A stretch of 64,000 nucleotides of DNA from Cribrihabitans_A pelagius (GCF_048820915.1 NZ_JBMERR010000001.1:186001-250000), one strand, 5' to 3'. Numbered from the stretch's first letter, positions 51,255-59,751 are shown. Program-made: numbers and translations. Notes: generated by a model not told the origin, from the sequence alone.

Positions 51255-51435
51255 AGAGCCGCGCCGCCAAAGGCTTCCGCGGCGGCCGGACCGGCGCCGC
51301 AGCAGCGCGTTCCTGCGCCTCGAAGCGCTGCCGCGCCAGCTCCCGCTCGATTTGCCAGGCGGTCTGCCGGGGCGGCCGGGTGTCCCAGCGCTCCAGCCCG
51401 AGGGTCATCATCACGATCCAGTCATTCGACAGCAT
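51172..51435 (-). CDS. Small basic hypothetical protein (87 aa)
   Basis: The ATG at 51435 has AAGGAGACACC in front, a good ribosome site. The product is MLSNDWIVMMTLGLERWDTR, then an Arg/Pro/Ala-rich basic region, probably DNA- or membrane-associated. Its last 28 codons lie antisense to the end of the alkyltransferase gene. Similar small genes divergent from YafY-type regulators exist in roseobacters as far as I recall; no function known. The gene could be a target of the divergent regulator. Confidence 0.6.
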   Translation of the reverse strand: MLSNDWIVMMTLGLERWDTRPPRQTAWQIERELARQRFEAQERAAAAPVRPPRKPLAARLFSALRKAWPRTLRLHRPAPPQKPASRV

Positions 51436-51477
51436 GGGGTGTCTCCTTTCCGTGCTATGAACAGGAAAGCAGATCGC

Positions 51478-51520
51478 TGCTGACATGATGCTGTCAGCAT
51501 GTTGTGCTAGGGTGTCAGCA
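51478..51520. promoter_or_regulatory. Operator set for the divergent YafY/WYL regulator
   Basis: TGCTGACA (51478-51485) and TGTCAGCA (51492-51499) form a perfect inverted repeat with a six-base spacer, and a third copy TGTCAGCA sits at 51513-51520, 21 bases (two helical turns) further. This lies 43-85 bases from the divergent small gene and 49-91 bases from the regulator start. Confidence 0.7.
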
Positions 51521-51568
51521 GCCTGTCACTGGTCCCGTTGCTGGGGCCCCTGCAACCGGAGCCCCGCC

Positions 51569-52258
51569 ATGCCGCGCACTGGCCGCCTGTTTGAAATCAT
51601 CCAGATCCTGCGCGCCGCCTCTGCGCCGGTCCGGGCCGAGGATCTGGCGGCGCAGCTGGAGGTCTCCAAGCGCACAGTCTATCGCGACATCGCGGCCCTG
51701 CAGGCGATGCGCACGCCCGTGGAGGGCGAGGCAGGCATCGGCTATGTGCTGCGGGGCGGCTACGACTTGCCGCCCTTGAACTTCGACGAGGAGGAGCTGG
51801 AGGCGCTGCATGTGGGCCTCGCGATGCTGATCCGCACCGGCGACGGCGCCCTGCAGCGTGCAGCGGCGCGGGTCAGCCGCAAGATCAAGGATGTGCATGC
51901 CACCGCGGACTGGCTGCAGGTGGCGCCCTGGGGCGCACCGCAGGACGATCCCGAAAAGGGCTGCGTGCCCAAGGCGCTGTTGCGGCAGGCGGTGCGCGAG
52001 AGCCGCAAGCTGGAACTGACCTATCTGGATGCGGCGGGCGGAGAGACCCGCCGCCGGGTGCGGCCCCTGGCGCTGATCTACCACATCGAGGCGACGCTGC
52101 TGGCCGCCTGGTGCGAGCTGCGCGGCGGGTTCCGGCATTTCCGCACCGACCGGATGCTGGCGGCGGAGCTTCTGGAGGCGGGCTTTGCCGGCGAGGCGGG
52201 CGCCTTGCGCAAGCTGTGGATGGAGCAGGAAAACTGGGATTATGTTTTCGACCCCTGA
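51569..52258 (+). CDS. YafY-family regulator (HTH_11 + WYL domain)
   Basis: This 229-residue protein has an N-terminal winged helix (residues 4-60: GRLFEIIQILRAASAPVRAEDLAAQLEVSKRTVYRDIAALQ in short pieces). A WYL-type ligand domain follows, with YLDAAGGETRRRVRPLALIYHIEATLLAAWCELRGGFRHFRTDRM (given in parts). WYL domains bind nucleotides or DNA ends and regulate stress genes. It probably controls the divergent 87-aa gene and itself through the sites at 51478-51520. Confidence 0.87.
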   Translation: MPRTGRLFEIIQILRAASAPVRAEDLAAQLEVSKRTVYRDIAALQAMRTPVEGEAGIGYVLRGGYDLPPLNFDEEELEALHVGLAMLIRTGDGALQRAAARVSRKIKDVHATADWLQVAPWGAPQDDPEKGCVPKALLRQAVRESRKLELTYLDAAGGETRRRVRPLALIYHIEATLLAAWCELRGGFRHFRTDRMLAAELLEAGFAGEAGALRKLWMEQENWDYVFDP

Positions 52259-52399
52259 GCGGCGGCGCAGGCTGACCCTTGCGCGGCAATCCGCCGTACT
52301 GGCGCAGCTTTCCCTTGTTATGCGGTCGTTGCCACCCGATATACTTAGCGGCAAAAATTTGAAGCGCAGCAAGCGCCCGAAATGCGAGAAGGCAGTTCT

Positions 52400-53059
52400 A
52401 TGATGAAAACGAAACTCACCACCGCAGGTGTGATGGCCGCCGTCCTGGGCCTGAGCGCCTGTACCGATCCCGCCACCGTTGGCACACCGGGCAGCAAGAC
52501 CCAATCGGGCGCCATCCTCGGCGGCATCATCGGCGCGGGCGTCGGCGCGATCGCCAATGACTCGGATCCTGGCCTTGGCGCTGCAACCGGTGCGCTGGTC
52601 GGTGCGGCTGCCGGCGGCGTGATCGGCAACCAGCTGGACGCGCAGGAGCGTGAGCTGCGCCAGACCCTAGCCAATGACCAGATCACCATCGTCAATACCG
52701 GCGACCGGCTGATCCTGTCCTTCCCGAACGATCTGACTTTTGCCACCGACAGCTACGCGGTCTCCTCTGCCGTGCAGGGCGATCTGCGCCGGGTCGCGAA
52801 CTCGCTGGTGCGCTACCCCAACAGCATCGTGCAGGTGATCGGACATACCGACAGCGACGGCGATGCCGCCTACAACCAGCGCCTGTCCGAGCGCCGCGCC
52901 CAGGCGGTTGCCGATCAGATCCAGGCTGGCGGTGTGCCTTACAACCGCCTGCGCATCATCGGCCGCGGCGAGGAACAGCCGGTGGCGTCGAACCTCAACC
53001 CCTCCGGCAAGGCGCGGAACCGCCGGGTCGAAGTGGTGGTGATCCCGCAGCAACGCTGA
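52400..53059 (+). CDS. OmpA-family outer-membrane lipoprotein (219 aa)
   Basis: The lipobox LGLSACT puts a lipid on Cys21. A Gly-rich stretch (residues 37-75, GAILGGIIGAGVGAIANDS and VGAAAGGVIGNQ) resembles the Gly-zipper of YiaD/OmpA-like lipoproteins. The C-terminal OmpA domain has VIGHTDSDGDAAYNQRLSERRAQAV and RNRRVEVVV. AAGG precedes the ATG at 52400. It links the outer membrane to peptidoglycan. A strong terminator follows. Confidence 0.92.
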   Translation: MMKTKLTTAGVMAAVLGLSACTDPATVGTPGSKTQSGAILGGIIGAGVGAIANDSDPGLGAATGALVGAAAGGVIGNQLDAQERELRQTLANDQITIVNTGDRLILSFPNDLTFATDSYAVSSAVQGDLRRVANSLVRYPNSIVQVIGHTDSDGDAAYNQRLSERRAQAVADQIQAGGVPYNRLRIIGRGEEQPVASNLNPSGKARNRRVEVVVIPQQR

Positions 53060-53084
53060 TCCTGCCGGTCTTGAGAGATGTACA

Positions 53085-53116
53085 GGCCCGTCCCGGTTCC
53101 GGGGCGGGCTTTTTCT
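53085..53116 (+). terminator. Intrinsic terminator of the OmpA lipoprotein gene
   Basis: GCCCGTCCC-GGTTCC-GGGGCGGGC is followed by TTTTTCTG; one mismatch in a nine-pair stem. Confidence 0.88.
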
Positions 53117-53172
53117 GTTTGTGACAGACCCTGTACAACAACGGACACTGGCCAAGGGTGTTGCAGTCTCCC

Positions 53173-53338
53173 GGCGCGGGACAAGAAAAAGCCCGCCGCG
53201 CCTCGCAGACGCGCGCCTGCGCAGCGGCGATCTGGCTGAGGATTGGCGTGCCCTCAGGAGGATCTGCGGGTGCGGCTGGGATAAACTGCCAGTCAGGCCC
53301 GTTCGGATCGCCGCCGCGCGCGCCGGCGATGCGCGGCT
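53173..53338 (+). repeat. Long repeat element (family 1, copy D)
   Basis: Aligns with copies A-C over the right two thirds: GCGGCGATCTGGCTGAGG, GGGATAAACTGCCAGTCAGG, TTCGGATCGCC, and right terminal repeat GCGCGCGCCGGCGATGCGCG. The left terminal repeat is degenerate (CGCGCCTCGCAGACGCGCG). Plus orientation, after the OmpA lipoprotein terminator. The 409-base gap holds this and the terminator, no gene. Confidence 0.75.
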
Positions 53339-53468
53339 TCTCCTTTGCTGAAAGGGGCGGCCGCACAGAGTCTGCGCGCCGATACCCGGTTCCGGCGGGC
53401 GGCCGGCTCGGGCATGATGGCGGCAACTGCCGCGCCGCACAGGGCGGCTCCGCGAAAGGATGTTTGCC

Positions 53469-54011
53469 ATGGCCGAACTCGTTCTGCTGACCCTCTCCGG
53501 CTCGCTGCGCCGCGAATCGTGCAACCGCAAGCTCCTGCGCGAGGCGGCGCGGCTGTTCGGTCCGGCCGATGTGCTGGCGGGCGATCTGAACCTGCCGCTT
53601 TACGATGGCGATGCGGAGACCGCGGACGGCATCCCGGAGCCGGTGGCGCGGCTGAGGGAGCAGATCGCGGCGGCGGATGTGATTGCGATCTCGACTCCGG
53701 AATACAACAAGGGGCCGTCGGGGGTGCTGAAGAACGCGCTCGACTGGGTGAGCCGCACCGAGGGCAACCCCTGGTTCGACAAGCCGGTGGCGGTGATGTC
53801 GGCGGCAGCGGGCCGGGCAGGCGGCGAGCGCGCGCAGATGGTGCTGCGCGGCTTTCTGGTGGCCTTCCAGCCGCGGCTGCTGACCGGGCCGGAGATGCAT
53901 CTGGCCGATTGCTCGAAACAGTTCGGCGAAGACGGGCGGCTGGTGAGCGAGCGCTACGAGAAGACACTGTCCACGCTGATGGGCAAGCTGCGCGCCGCCC
54001 ATGAGAGATGA
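53469..54011 (+). CDS. NADPH-dependent FMN reductase-type flavoprotein
   Basis: The 180-residue flavodoxin-like protein has LSGSLRRESCNRKLL (FMN phosphate loop, about residues 8-22) and STPEYNKGPSGVLKNALDWVSR (about 76-97), diagnostic of the NADPH:FMN/azoreductase group. AAAGGA lies eight bases before the ATG at 53469; an ATG three codons earlier is also possible. It reduces FMN or quinones and may protect against oxidative stress. Confidence 0.88.
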   Translation: MAELVLLTLSGSLRRESCNRKLLREAARLFGPADVLAGDLNLPLYDGDAETADGIPEPVARLREQIAAADVIAISTPEYNKGPSGVLKNALDWVSRTEGNPWFDKPVAVMSAAAGRAGGERAQMVLRGFLVAFQPRLLTGPEMHLADCSKQFGEDGRLVSERYEKTLSTLMGKLRAAHER

Positions 54012-54047
54012 GGTTGCCTGACGCGCGGGGGCCGCTAGGGTGGCGGC

Positions 54048-54884
54048 ATGACCAGCCCGGATGAGACCGCCCCCGCCGCTTCCCAGCGGGAAACCTGCCT
54101 GAGCGACGTGATGGACCCGGCCCGCGCCGCCGCCTTCCAGACGGCGCTGGGGCTTCAGCCGGATATCGCCAAGGGCAGTGTGTTGCCGCCGTTCTTCCAT
54201 CAGCTCTATTTCTGGACGCCGCTGCCGCCCGCCGCGCTGGGCCGGGACGGCCATCCGCGGGTCGGCGGCGGCGGGCTGATCCCGGACCTCGGCCTGCCGC
54301 GGCGGATGTGGGCTGGCGGGCGGCTGCGGTTTGCGCAGCCCTTGCGCGCGGGGCACAATGCAGAGAAACGCTCGGTGCTGGAAAAGGCCGGGCGGAAGAC
54401 GGGCCGCAGCGGGCCTCTGGGCTTTGTCACATTGCGGCACGAGATCCGGCAGGCAGGCGCCTTGTGCCTGACCGAATGGCACGATCTGGTCTACCGCGAG
54501 GATCCCGAGCCAGGCGCGCCTGCCCCGGTGCCGCCGGCGGCGCGGACGGACGAGGCGGAGGCGCGGGCGGCCGCTTACTCCTCCGCGCTGCTGTTCCGCT
54601 ATTCGGCGCTGACCTTCAACGGCCACCGCATCCACTATGACCTCGACTACGCGCAGGGGGTGGAAGGCTACGGCGGGCTGGTTGTGCATGGGCCGCTGCT
54701 GGCGCAACAGCTGATGCTGATGGCGGAAGAGGCGCTGGGACCGTTGGCAGAGTTTTCCTTCCGCGCCACCTCGCCCTTGATGCATACCGAGCGCGCGGAG
54801 CTGTGCCGTCAGGGCCGGGATTTCTGGGTGCGCGGGCCGGACGGGCGGGAGTGCATGCGGGCGGAGGCGGTGGCGAACGGGTGA
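54048..54884 (+). CDS. MaoC/FAS1-like acyl-thioester dehydratase (278 aa)
   Basis: This 278-residue protein has two hot-dog-like halves. The C-terminal half holds FNGHRIHYDLDYAQGVEGYGGLVVHGPLLAQQL (in parts), the hydratase signature with the catalytic Asp-His pair. This layout is that of HTD2-type or mesaconyl-C4-CoA hydratase-like enzymes, which add or remove water from acyl-CoA. The substrate cannot be told. The start is 36 bases after the FMN reductase gene. Confidence 0.78.
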   Translation: MTSPDETAPAASQRETCLSDVMDPARAAAFQTALGLQPDIAKGSVLPPFFHQLYFWTPLPPAALGRDGHPRVGGGGLIPDLGLPRRMWAGGRLRFAQPLRAGHNAEKRSVLEKAGRKTGRSGPLGFVTLRHEIRQAGALCLTEWHDLVYREDPEPGAPAPVPPAARTDEAEARAAAYSSALLFRYSALTFNGHRIHYDLDYAQGVEGYGGLVVHGPLLAQQLMLMAEEALGPLAEFSFRATSPLMHTERAELCRQGRDFWVRGPDGRECMRAEAVANG

Positions 54885-54892
54885 ACGGGCGC

Positions 54893-54990
54893 CCTCCCGC
54901 GCCCCAAGCGGCCCCTGCGGGGCAGATTAGGGGCTTGGGCCGGGCGCCGCTGCGCGGCGCAAAAAGGGAAGTGCCGCCGCTGCGCGGCGG
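54893..54990. repeat. GC-rich hairpin repeat, family 2 (copy 5)
   Basis: GCCCTCCCGCGCCCC, CCCCTGCGGGG, then GGGCTTGGGCCGGGCGCCGCTGCG and two CCGCTGCGCGGCGG-type hairpins. The core matches the copy at 10821 best. It follows the dehydratase gene. Confidence 0.55.
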
Positions 54991-55057
54991 AAGGATTTGC
55001 TGAGAAGCGCTTGAGGGGCAGGGATGCCCCTCAAGGCGCCTGGCCGATTGTGGGGCG

Positions 55058-55127
55058 CCCTTTGCCGCGTCAAGGGTGGACCGCGCGTGCCGCGCGGCGG
55101 CTGCGCCGCCCTTGACCCGGCAAAGGG
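55058..55127. repeat. Long hairpin repeat, family 3
   Basis: CCCTTTGCCGCGTCAAGGG (55058-55076) pairs with CCCTTGACCCGGCAAAGGG (55109-55127), 18 of 19 positions. Two smaller hairpins, CCGCGCG-TGC-CGCGCGG and GGCGGC-TGC-GCCGCC, lie inside. A related structure is at 11747-11791. It lies 19 bases from the stop of the FAD oxidoreductase gene on the minus strand, between convergent genes. Confidence 0.65.
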
Positions 55128-55146
55128 CTGGAAGGGGGCGCGGGCC

Positions 55147-56187
55147 TCAGAGGTTGTCTTCGACGCGGAAGCCTTCGGGGATGTGGTCTTCGCCGTCGAG
55201 CAGCAGGCCGGCCATCACATGCGCCACTTTCGGCGCCATGCCGAAGCCGATCTTGAAGCCGCCGTTGGCGATGAAATGGCCCGCGCGGCCGGGCCAGGGG
55301 CCGAGCATCGGGGCGCGGGATTTGGCGCGCGGGCGCACACCGGCCCAGCGTTCCATCACCTCGGCACCGTGCAGGATGGGCACCGCGGCGCGGGCGCGCT
55401 CGATCACGTCGTCGAGCTGGGCGTCGGTCTCCTGCCCGTTATCAAAGTCGCGCTCGCTGGTGGAGCCGATCGCCAGCGTGCCGTCGGCGTGCGGGATGAT
55501 GTGCAAGCCCTCGGCGTAGAGCTGCGGGACGTTGCCTTCGTGGAAACGCAGGAGCGCGGCCTGGCCCTTGACGCCGCCGCCCACGGTCTTGCCGAAGGCC
55601 CGGTTCAGCTCCAGGAGCCCGGCGTGGCCCTTGGCGTGCACCACGAGGCCTTGATCCGGCGCCTCGGGCAGGACTTCGATCCCCATCACCGCAAGCGCCG
55701 CCACCAGCGCGGCGCAGGCACGGCGGGGGTGCATGCGGGCGCTGAGCGTGTCGCGGATCACGAAGCCGGTGGCGCTGGGCGGCACCCAAGGCCCGAGGCT
55801 GCCGGACCGGCAGACCTGCCATTCGGCGGCGTCTTTCCAGAACGCGCGGGCAGTTCCCTCGCGCTGATGCGCCAGTTCCAGCGTGCGGGCGTCGTTGATC
55901 GGCTGGAGGCGGCCGGTGCGGCCGTAGCCGGGGGAGACGCCGCCTGTGGCCTCAACCTCGGCCCAGAAGCTTTCGGCCATCAGCAGGCTTTCGAGCTGGA
56001 ACTGCTTCTTGGGGTTCCAGTTCTCCGGCACATGCGGGGCAAGCGCGCCGACCAGCCCGCCGCTGGCCCCGGCACCGGCGCCATAGGGGTCCACCACCTG
56101 CACCTTCGCGCCGCGCCGGGCGCAGACCCAGGCCAGCGACAGGCCGAAGATGCCCGCGCCGCGTATCGTCACTTCCGCCATTGCCAT
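55147..56187 (-). CDS. FAD-dependent oxidoreductase, probable MnmC oxidoreductase half
   Basis: The 346-residue D-amino-acid-oxidase-type fold has VTIRGAGIFGLSLAWVCARRGAKVQVVD (N-terminal FAD motif, in parts), GGLVGALAPHVPENWNPKKQFQLESL (in parts), IGSTSERDFDN and FIANGGFKIGFGMAPKV. These C-terminal motifs resemble the MnmC C-terminal domain, which turns cmnm5U34 into nm5U34 in tRNA wobble positions. The divergent neighbour is the methyltransferase half. GAAAGGA precedes the ATG at 56187. A generic DadA/ThiO-like oxidase remains possible. Confidence 0.75.
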   Translation of the reverse strand: MAMAEVTIRGAGIFGLSLAWVCARRGAKVQVVDPYGAGAGASGGLVGALAPHVPENWNPKKQFQLESLLMAESFWAEVEATGGVSPGYGRTGRLQPINDARTLELAHQREGTARAFWKDAAEWQVCRSGSLGPWVPPSATGFVIRDTLSARMHPRRACAALVAALAVMGIEVLPEAPDQGLVVHAKGHAGLLELNRAFGKTVGGGVKGQAALLRFHEGNVPQLYAEGLHIIPHADGTLAIGSTSERDFDNGQETDAQLDDVIERARAAVPILHGAEVMERWAGVRPRAKSRAPMLGPWPGRAGHFIANGGFKIGFGMAPKVAHVMAGLLLDGEDHIPEGFRVEDNL

Positions 56188-56245
56188 TTCGCGGTCCTTT
56201 CGCCAGTCTCGCCCCCGTTCACCACATCACTTAGGGGATTATAAC

Positions 56246-56914
56246 ATGGCAGACCAGCAGGCCCGCCTCAGCTGGCGCGATGGCACGGTGCCGGTGTCGG
56301 AGCGGTTCGACGATCCCTATTTCTCGATCCACGACGGGCTGGCGGAGACCGGGCATGTGTTCCTGGCGGGCAACGGGCTGCCTCAGCGGTTTCAGTCCGG
56401 TTTTCACATTGCCGAGCTGGGGTTTGGCACTGGGCTCAACATGCTGGCGGCTTGGCGGGCGTGGGAGGCATCAGGGCAGGAGGGGCCTTTGCGCTTCACC
56501 AGTTTCGAGGCATTCCCAATGGCGCCCGCAGACATGGCGCGCGCGCTGGAGGCGTTTCCGGCGGTCGGACCTTACGCTGAGCGGTTTCTGGACAGGTGGC
56601 AGGGCAGCGGCACCTGCGATCTGGGCAGCCTGCAACTGGAGGTGATCACAGGCGACGCCCGGGTGTCGCTGCCGGAGTGGACAGGGCGGGCCGATGCCTG
56701 GTTTCTGGACGGGTTTTCGCCGGCCAAGAACCCCGAGCTTTGGGAGCAGGGCCTGCTTGCGCAGGTGGCCCGCCACACCCGGCCCGGCGGCACCGCGGCC
56801 ACCTATGCGGCGGCGGGTTTCGTGCGCCGCGGGCTGGCGGCGGCGGGATTTGAAGTGACCCGCGCGCCCGGCTTCGGGCGCAAGCGGCATATGACGAGGG
56901 CAGAACTGCCATGA
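56246..56914 (+). CDS. mnmD: tRNA mnm5U methyltransferase (MnmD, MnmC N-terminal half)
   Basis: The 222-residue methyltransferase has an N-terminal LSWRDGTVPVSERFDDPYFS, typical of MnmC/MnmD, SAM motif IAELGFGTGLNMLAAW (about 51-66) and the catalytic WFLDGFSPAKNPELW (about 151-165). It methylates nm5U34 to mnm5U34. The FAD-dependent half is encoded divergently 58 bases away, so the two functions of E. coli MnmC are split here. Its stop overlaps the next start (ATGA). Confidence 0.93.
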   Translation: MADQQARLSWRDGTVPVSERFDDPYFSIHDGLAETGHVFLAGNGLPQRFQSGFHIAELGFGTGLNMLAAWRAWEASGQEGPLRFTSFEAFPMAPADMARALEAFPAVGPYAERFLDRWQGSGTCDLGSLQLEVITGDARVSLPEWTGRADAWFLDGFSPAKNPELWEQGLLAQVARHTRPGGTAATYAAAGFVRRGLAAAGFEVTRAPGFGRKRHMTRAELP

Positions 56915-57819
56915 CCATGTCCCCCCAGGGCCAGATCCTGGCCCAGCCCAAGGTGCAGACCAACAACGTGCCCGCGGGCATCCTGCTGATGATCGCGGCA
57001 ACCGTGGTCTTTGCCCTGCAGGACGGTATCTCGCGGCATCTGGCGGGGACTTACAACACCTATATGGTGGTGATGGTGCGCTACTGGTTCTTTGCCGCTT
57101 TCGTGGTGCTGCTGGCGGCGCGCACCAAGGGCGGCATCCGGTCGGCGGCGCGCACGCGCCAGCCGGGCTTGCAGGTCTTCCGCGGCGTGCTGCTGGCGGC
57201 GGAAGTCTGCGTTGCAGTCTACGGCTTCACCCTGCTGGGGCTGATCGAGAGCCAGGCGGTGTTCATCTGCTACCCGCTGCTGGTCGCGGCGCTCAGCGGG
57301 CCGGTGCTGGGCGAAAGCGTCGGCTGGCGGCGCTGGGCCGCAATCGGTGTCGGGCTGGCCGGTGTGCTGGTGATCCTGCAGCCGGGCATGGGGGTGTTCG
57401 ATCCGGCGGCGGTGATCCCCTTCATCGCGGCGCTGATGTTTGCGCTCTACGGGCTGCTGACGCGCTATGTGGCGCGCCAGGACAGCACCGCCACCAGCTT
57501 CTTCTGGACCGGCGTCTCCGGCATGGTCTTCATGTCGGCAATCGGTATCTGGTTCTGGGAGCCGATGGCCGGCCGTGACTGGCTGTGGATGGGTCTCCTG
57601 TGCATCACCGGCGCGGGCGGCCATTGGCTGCTCATCAAGTGCTACGAGATGGCTGAGGCCAGCGCAGTGCAGCCTTTCGCCTATTTCCACCTGATCTGGG
57701 CGGCGATCCTGGGGATGTCGGTCTTTGGCGAAGTGCTCCGCACCAATGTCGCCATCGGTGCGGGGATCATCATTGCCGCGGGGCTGTTCACCCTATGGCG
57801 CGAACGCATGAAGGGTTGA
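56911..57819 (+). CDS. EamA/DMT-family transporter (302 aa)
   Basis: Ten helices in two EamA repeats: PAGILLMIAATVVFALQDGISR at the start, GLIESQAVFICYPLLVAALSGPVLGE at the end of repeat one, and EASAVQPFAYFHLIWAAILGMSVFGE in repeat two. Start lies in the ATGA overlap with mnmD. It probably exports a metabolite. The last 27 bases overlap the 3' end of the lytic transglycosylase gene on the other strand. Confidence 0.85.
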   Translation: MTMSPQGQILAQPKVQTNNVPAGILLMIAATVVFALQDGISRHLAGTYNTYMVVMVRYWFFAAFVVLLAARTKGGIRSAARTRQPGLQVFRGVLLAAEVCVAVYGFTLLGLIESQAVFICYPLLVAALSGPVLGESVGWRRWAAIGVGLAGVLVILQPGMGVFDPAAVIPFIAALMFALYGLLTRYVARQDSTATSFFWTGVSGMVFMSAIGIWFWEPMAGRDWLWMGLLCITGAGGHWLLIKCYEMAEASAVQPFAYFHLIWAAILGMSVFGEVLRTNVAIGAGIIIAAGLFTLWRERMKG

Positions 57820-59751
57820 GCCCGCAAGCTCGCGCGAGAAGGGCTGCGGCATTGGCGGTTTGCCGAGCCGGGCCCGGTAGGCGGGCAGGCTTTCGGTGAC
57901 GCGCATCACGTAGTTGCGGGTCTCGTTGAAGGGAATGTGCTCGATCCAATCGACGATGTCCGGGGCGCCGTCACGCGGGTCGCCGTAGCGCTCCATCCAG
58001 GCCTTGGGGCGGTGCGGCCCGGCGTTGTAGCCCGCCGCCATCATCACCACGTTGCCGCCGAACTCGCCCGCGAGCTGCGCCAGGTAATTGGCGCCGAGCT
58101 TGGCGTTGTAGTCCCAGTCCGCGGTCAGCCGGGAGGTGCGGTGGCCCGCCAGGATGCCGAGTTGGCGCGCCACCAGCTCGGCGGTGGCGGGCATCACCTG
58201 CATCAGCCCCCGGGCGCCGGCATGGCTCACTACCTTGTGGTCGAATTCGCTTTCACGGCGGGCAATGGCCAGCGTCATCTCTTCGGCCATCGGCAGCTTC
58301 TGGGCGGCCACCGCGTGCAGCGGGTAATAGGCGTTCTCCAGTTCGATGCCGGAGCCGGCGGCGCGCTTGGCGATCATCACCGCCAGATGCGGCTCGCCCA
58401 GGTCGGCCGCCATCTGGCCGAGCTGGCGCGCCTGCAGCGGCGGCAGCGATTCGACGAGATGGGTGAGGAAGCGTTCGGCCTGGTCGAGATCGCCCGCTTT
58501 CAGCAGCAGCAGCCCCGCCTTCAGAACCGAGGATTGCATGAAGGACGCCTCGCGCCAGTCCGGCAGCTCGGGCGGGCTGGCCAGCGCCGGGTCGAAGGGG
58601 CGGCCCAGCTTCTCGGCCGCAAGCAGCCCGTAGAAGGAGGTCTGGTAATCGGCGGCCTTGGCATAGGCCTCATGCGCCTTTTCCACCTTGCCCTGCGCGG
58701 CATAGGCGCGGCCCAGCCAGTAGCCGCCGCGCCCGACCGAGATCGGGGTCTCCACCGCGTCGAGAAAGCGGTTGAAATGCACCGCCGCCAGCTCCGGGTC
58801 GCGCAGCTTCTGGAGCGCGATATAGCCGGCCAGCCACTCGCAATCGGCATAGCCGTAGCCGTCCTCGGGGGCGGCGAAATGATAGGCGGCGAGCTGGTAG
58901 GCAGCCTCGTTGTCGCCATCGCGCATCAGCTGGCGGGCAAAGTCGCGGCGGCGGCGCAGCCATTTGCCGGGCTCGCCCAGGGTCCCGGCCGAAGTGCTGC
59001 GGTCCAGTATCAGGGCGATGGCGTCGTCCTGGCGGCGCTTGCGGTCGCGCCAGGCAAAACGGTCATAGGCGAGCCCCGGCGCGTCCTTCAGCGCATCGGG
59101 CACCTCCGCGATGCGCCCGTCCACACCCAGCTCCTGGTCCTGCAGCGCGATGCGCGCCTCGGCCAGTCGGCGCTCGCCGTCGGCGACCAGCCCCAGCATG
59201 CGGCGGGCGCTGACCAGGTGCCCGTCCCAAAGCAGCCGGTCCAGCCGGGCTGCGTGATGCGGCTTCAGCAAGGCCGCAAAGTCGCGCAGATAGCCGGCCT
59301 GCACGGTGCTGCCCATCGCCATGGTGCGCCAGGCCAGCACGATCTCCGCCTCGCCCTCGCCGCGCTGGCCCGCCTCGATCAGGGCGCGGCCAAGGCTCAG
59401 TGCGCCCTCGGCGGTCTGCGGCCGGGCGCCGCGGTAGAAGGCCTGCACTGTGACGCGGCCGGTCTCCGCCATCACCGGCTCGTTCTGGCGGCGCAGGTAG
59501 CCGAGCCCGGGCCAGTCGGCGCGCCGTTCCAGGAAGGACATCACATCGGCGGGTGAGCCCATGCCCGCCCGCAGCCGGTGCCATTCGATCACATCGCGCG
59601 CGGCGCTGTCTTCGGGGCCGGCGTTCTGGGCGGCCTGGTCCCATTTCTCGGCCCGCATCAGGTCGAGCGCAGTGCCAAGGCCGCCCGCCTGCGCGGGCAG
59701 GGGGGCCGCCGCCAGCAGAATCGGCAGAATGAAGGGCAGGATGCGTGTCAT
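57793..59751 (-). CDS. Soluble lytic transglycosylase (Slt70-like)
   Basis: This 652-residue periplasmic enzyme has a signal peptide (MTRILPFILPILLAAAPLPAQA), a long superhelical U-domain rich in TPR-like repeats (about 30-480), then a C-terminal goose-type lysozyme domain. That domain shows AIARRESEFDHKVVSHAGARGLMQVMP in parts (catalytic Glu in RRESEF), GANYLAQLAGEFGG and AAGYNAGPHRPKAW. It cleaves peptidoglycan glycan strands to anhydro ends. The ATG at 59751 gives the clean signal; an ATG three codons upstream is possible. Overlaps the DMT gene tail to tail. Confidence 0.9.
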   Translation of the reverse strand: MTRILPFILPILLAAAPLPAQAGGLGTALDLMRAEKWDQAAQNAGPEDSAARDVIEWHRLRAGMGSPADVMSFLERRADWPGLGYLRRQNEPVMAETGRVTVQAFYRGARPQTAEGALSLGRALIEAGQRGEGEAEIVLAWRTMAMGSTVQAGYLRDFAALLKPHHAARLDRLLWDGHLVSARRMLGLVADGERRLAEARIALQDQELGVDGRIAEVPDALKDAPGLAYDRFAWRDRKRRQDDAIALILDRSTSAGTLGEPGKWLRRRRDFARQLMRDGDNEAAYQLAAYHFAAPEDGYGYADCEWLAGYIALQKLRDPELAAVHFNRFLDAVETPISVGRGGYWLGRAYAAQGKVEKAHEAYAKAADYQTSFYGLLAAEKLGRPFDPALASPPELPDWREASFMQSSVLKAGLLLLKAGDLDQAERFLTHLVESLPPLQARQLGQMAADLGEPHLAVMIAKRAAGSGIELENAYYPLHAVAAQKLPMAEEMTLAIARRESEFDHKVVSHAGARGLMQVMPATAELVARQLGILAGHRTSRLTADWDYNAKLGANYLAQLAGEFGGNVVMMAAGYNAGPHRPKAWMERYGDPRDGAPDIVDWIEHIPFNETRNYVMRVTESLPAYRARLGKPPMPQPFSRELAGSTLHAFAP

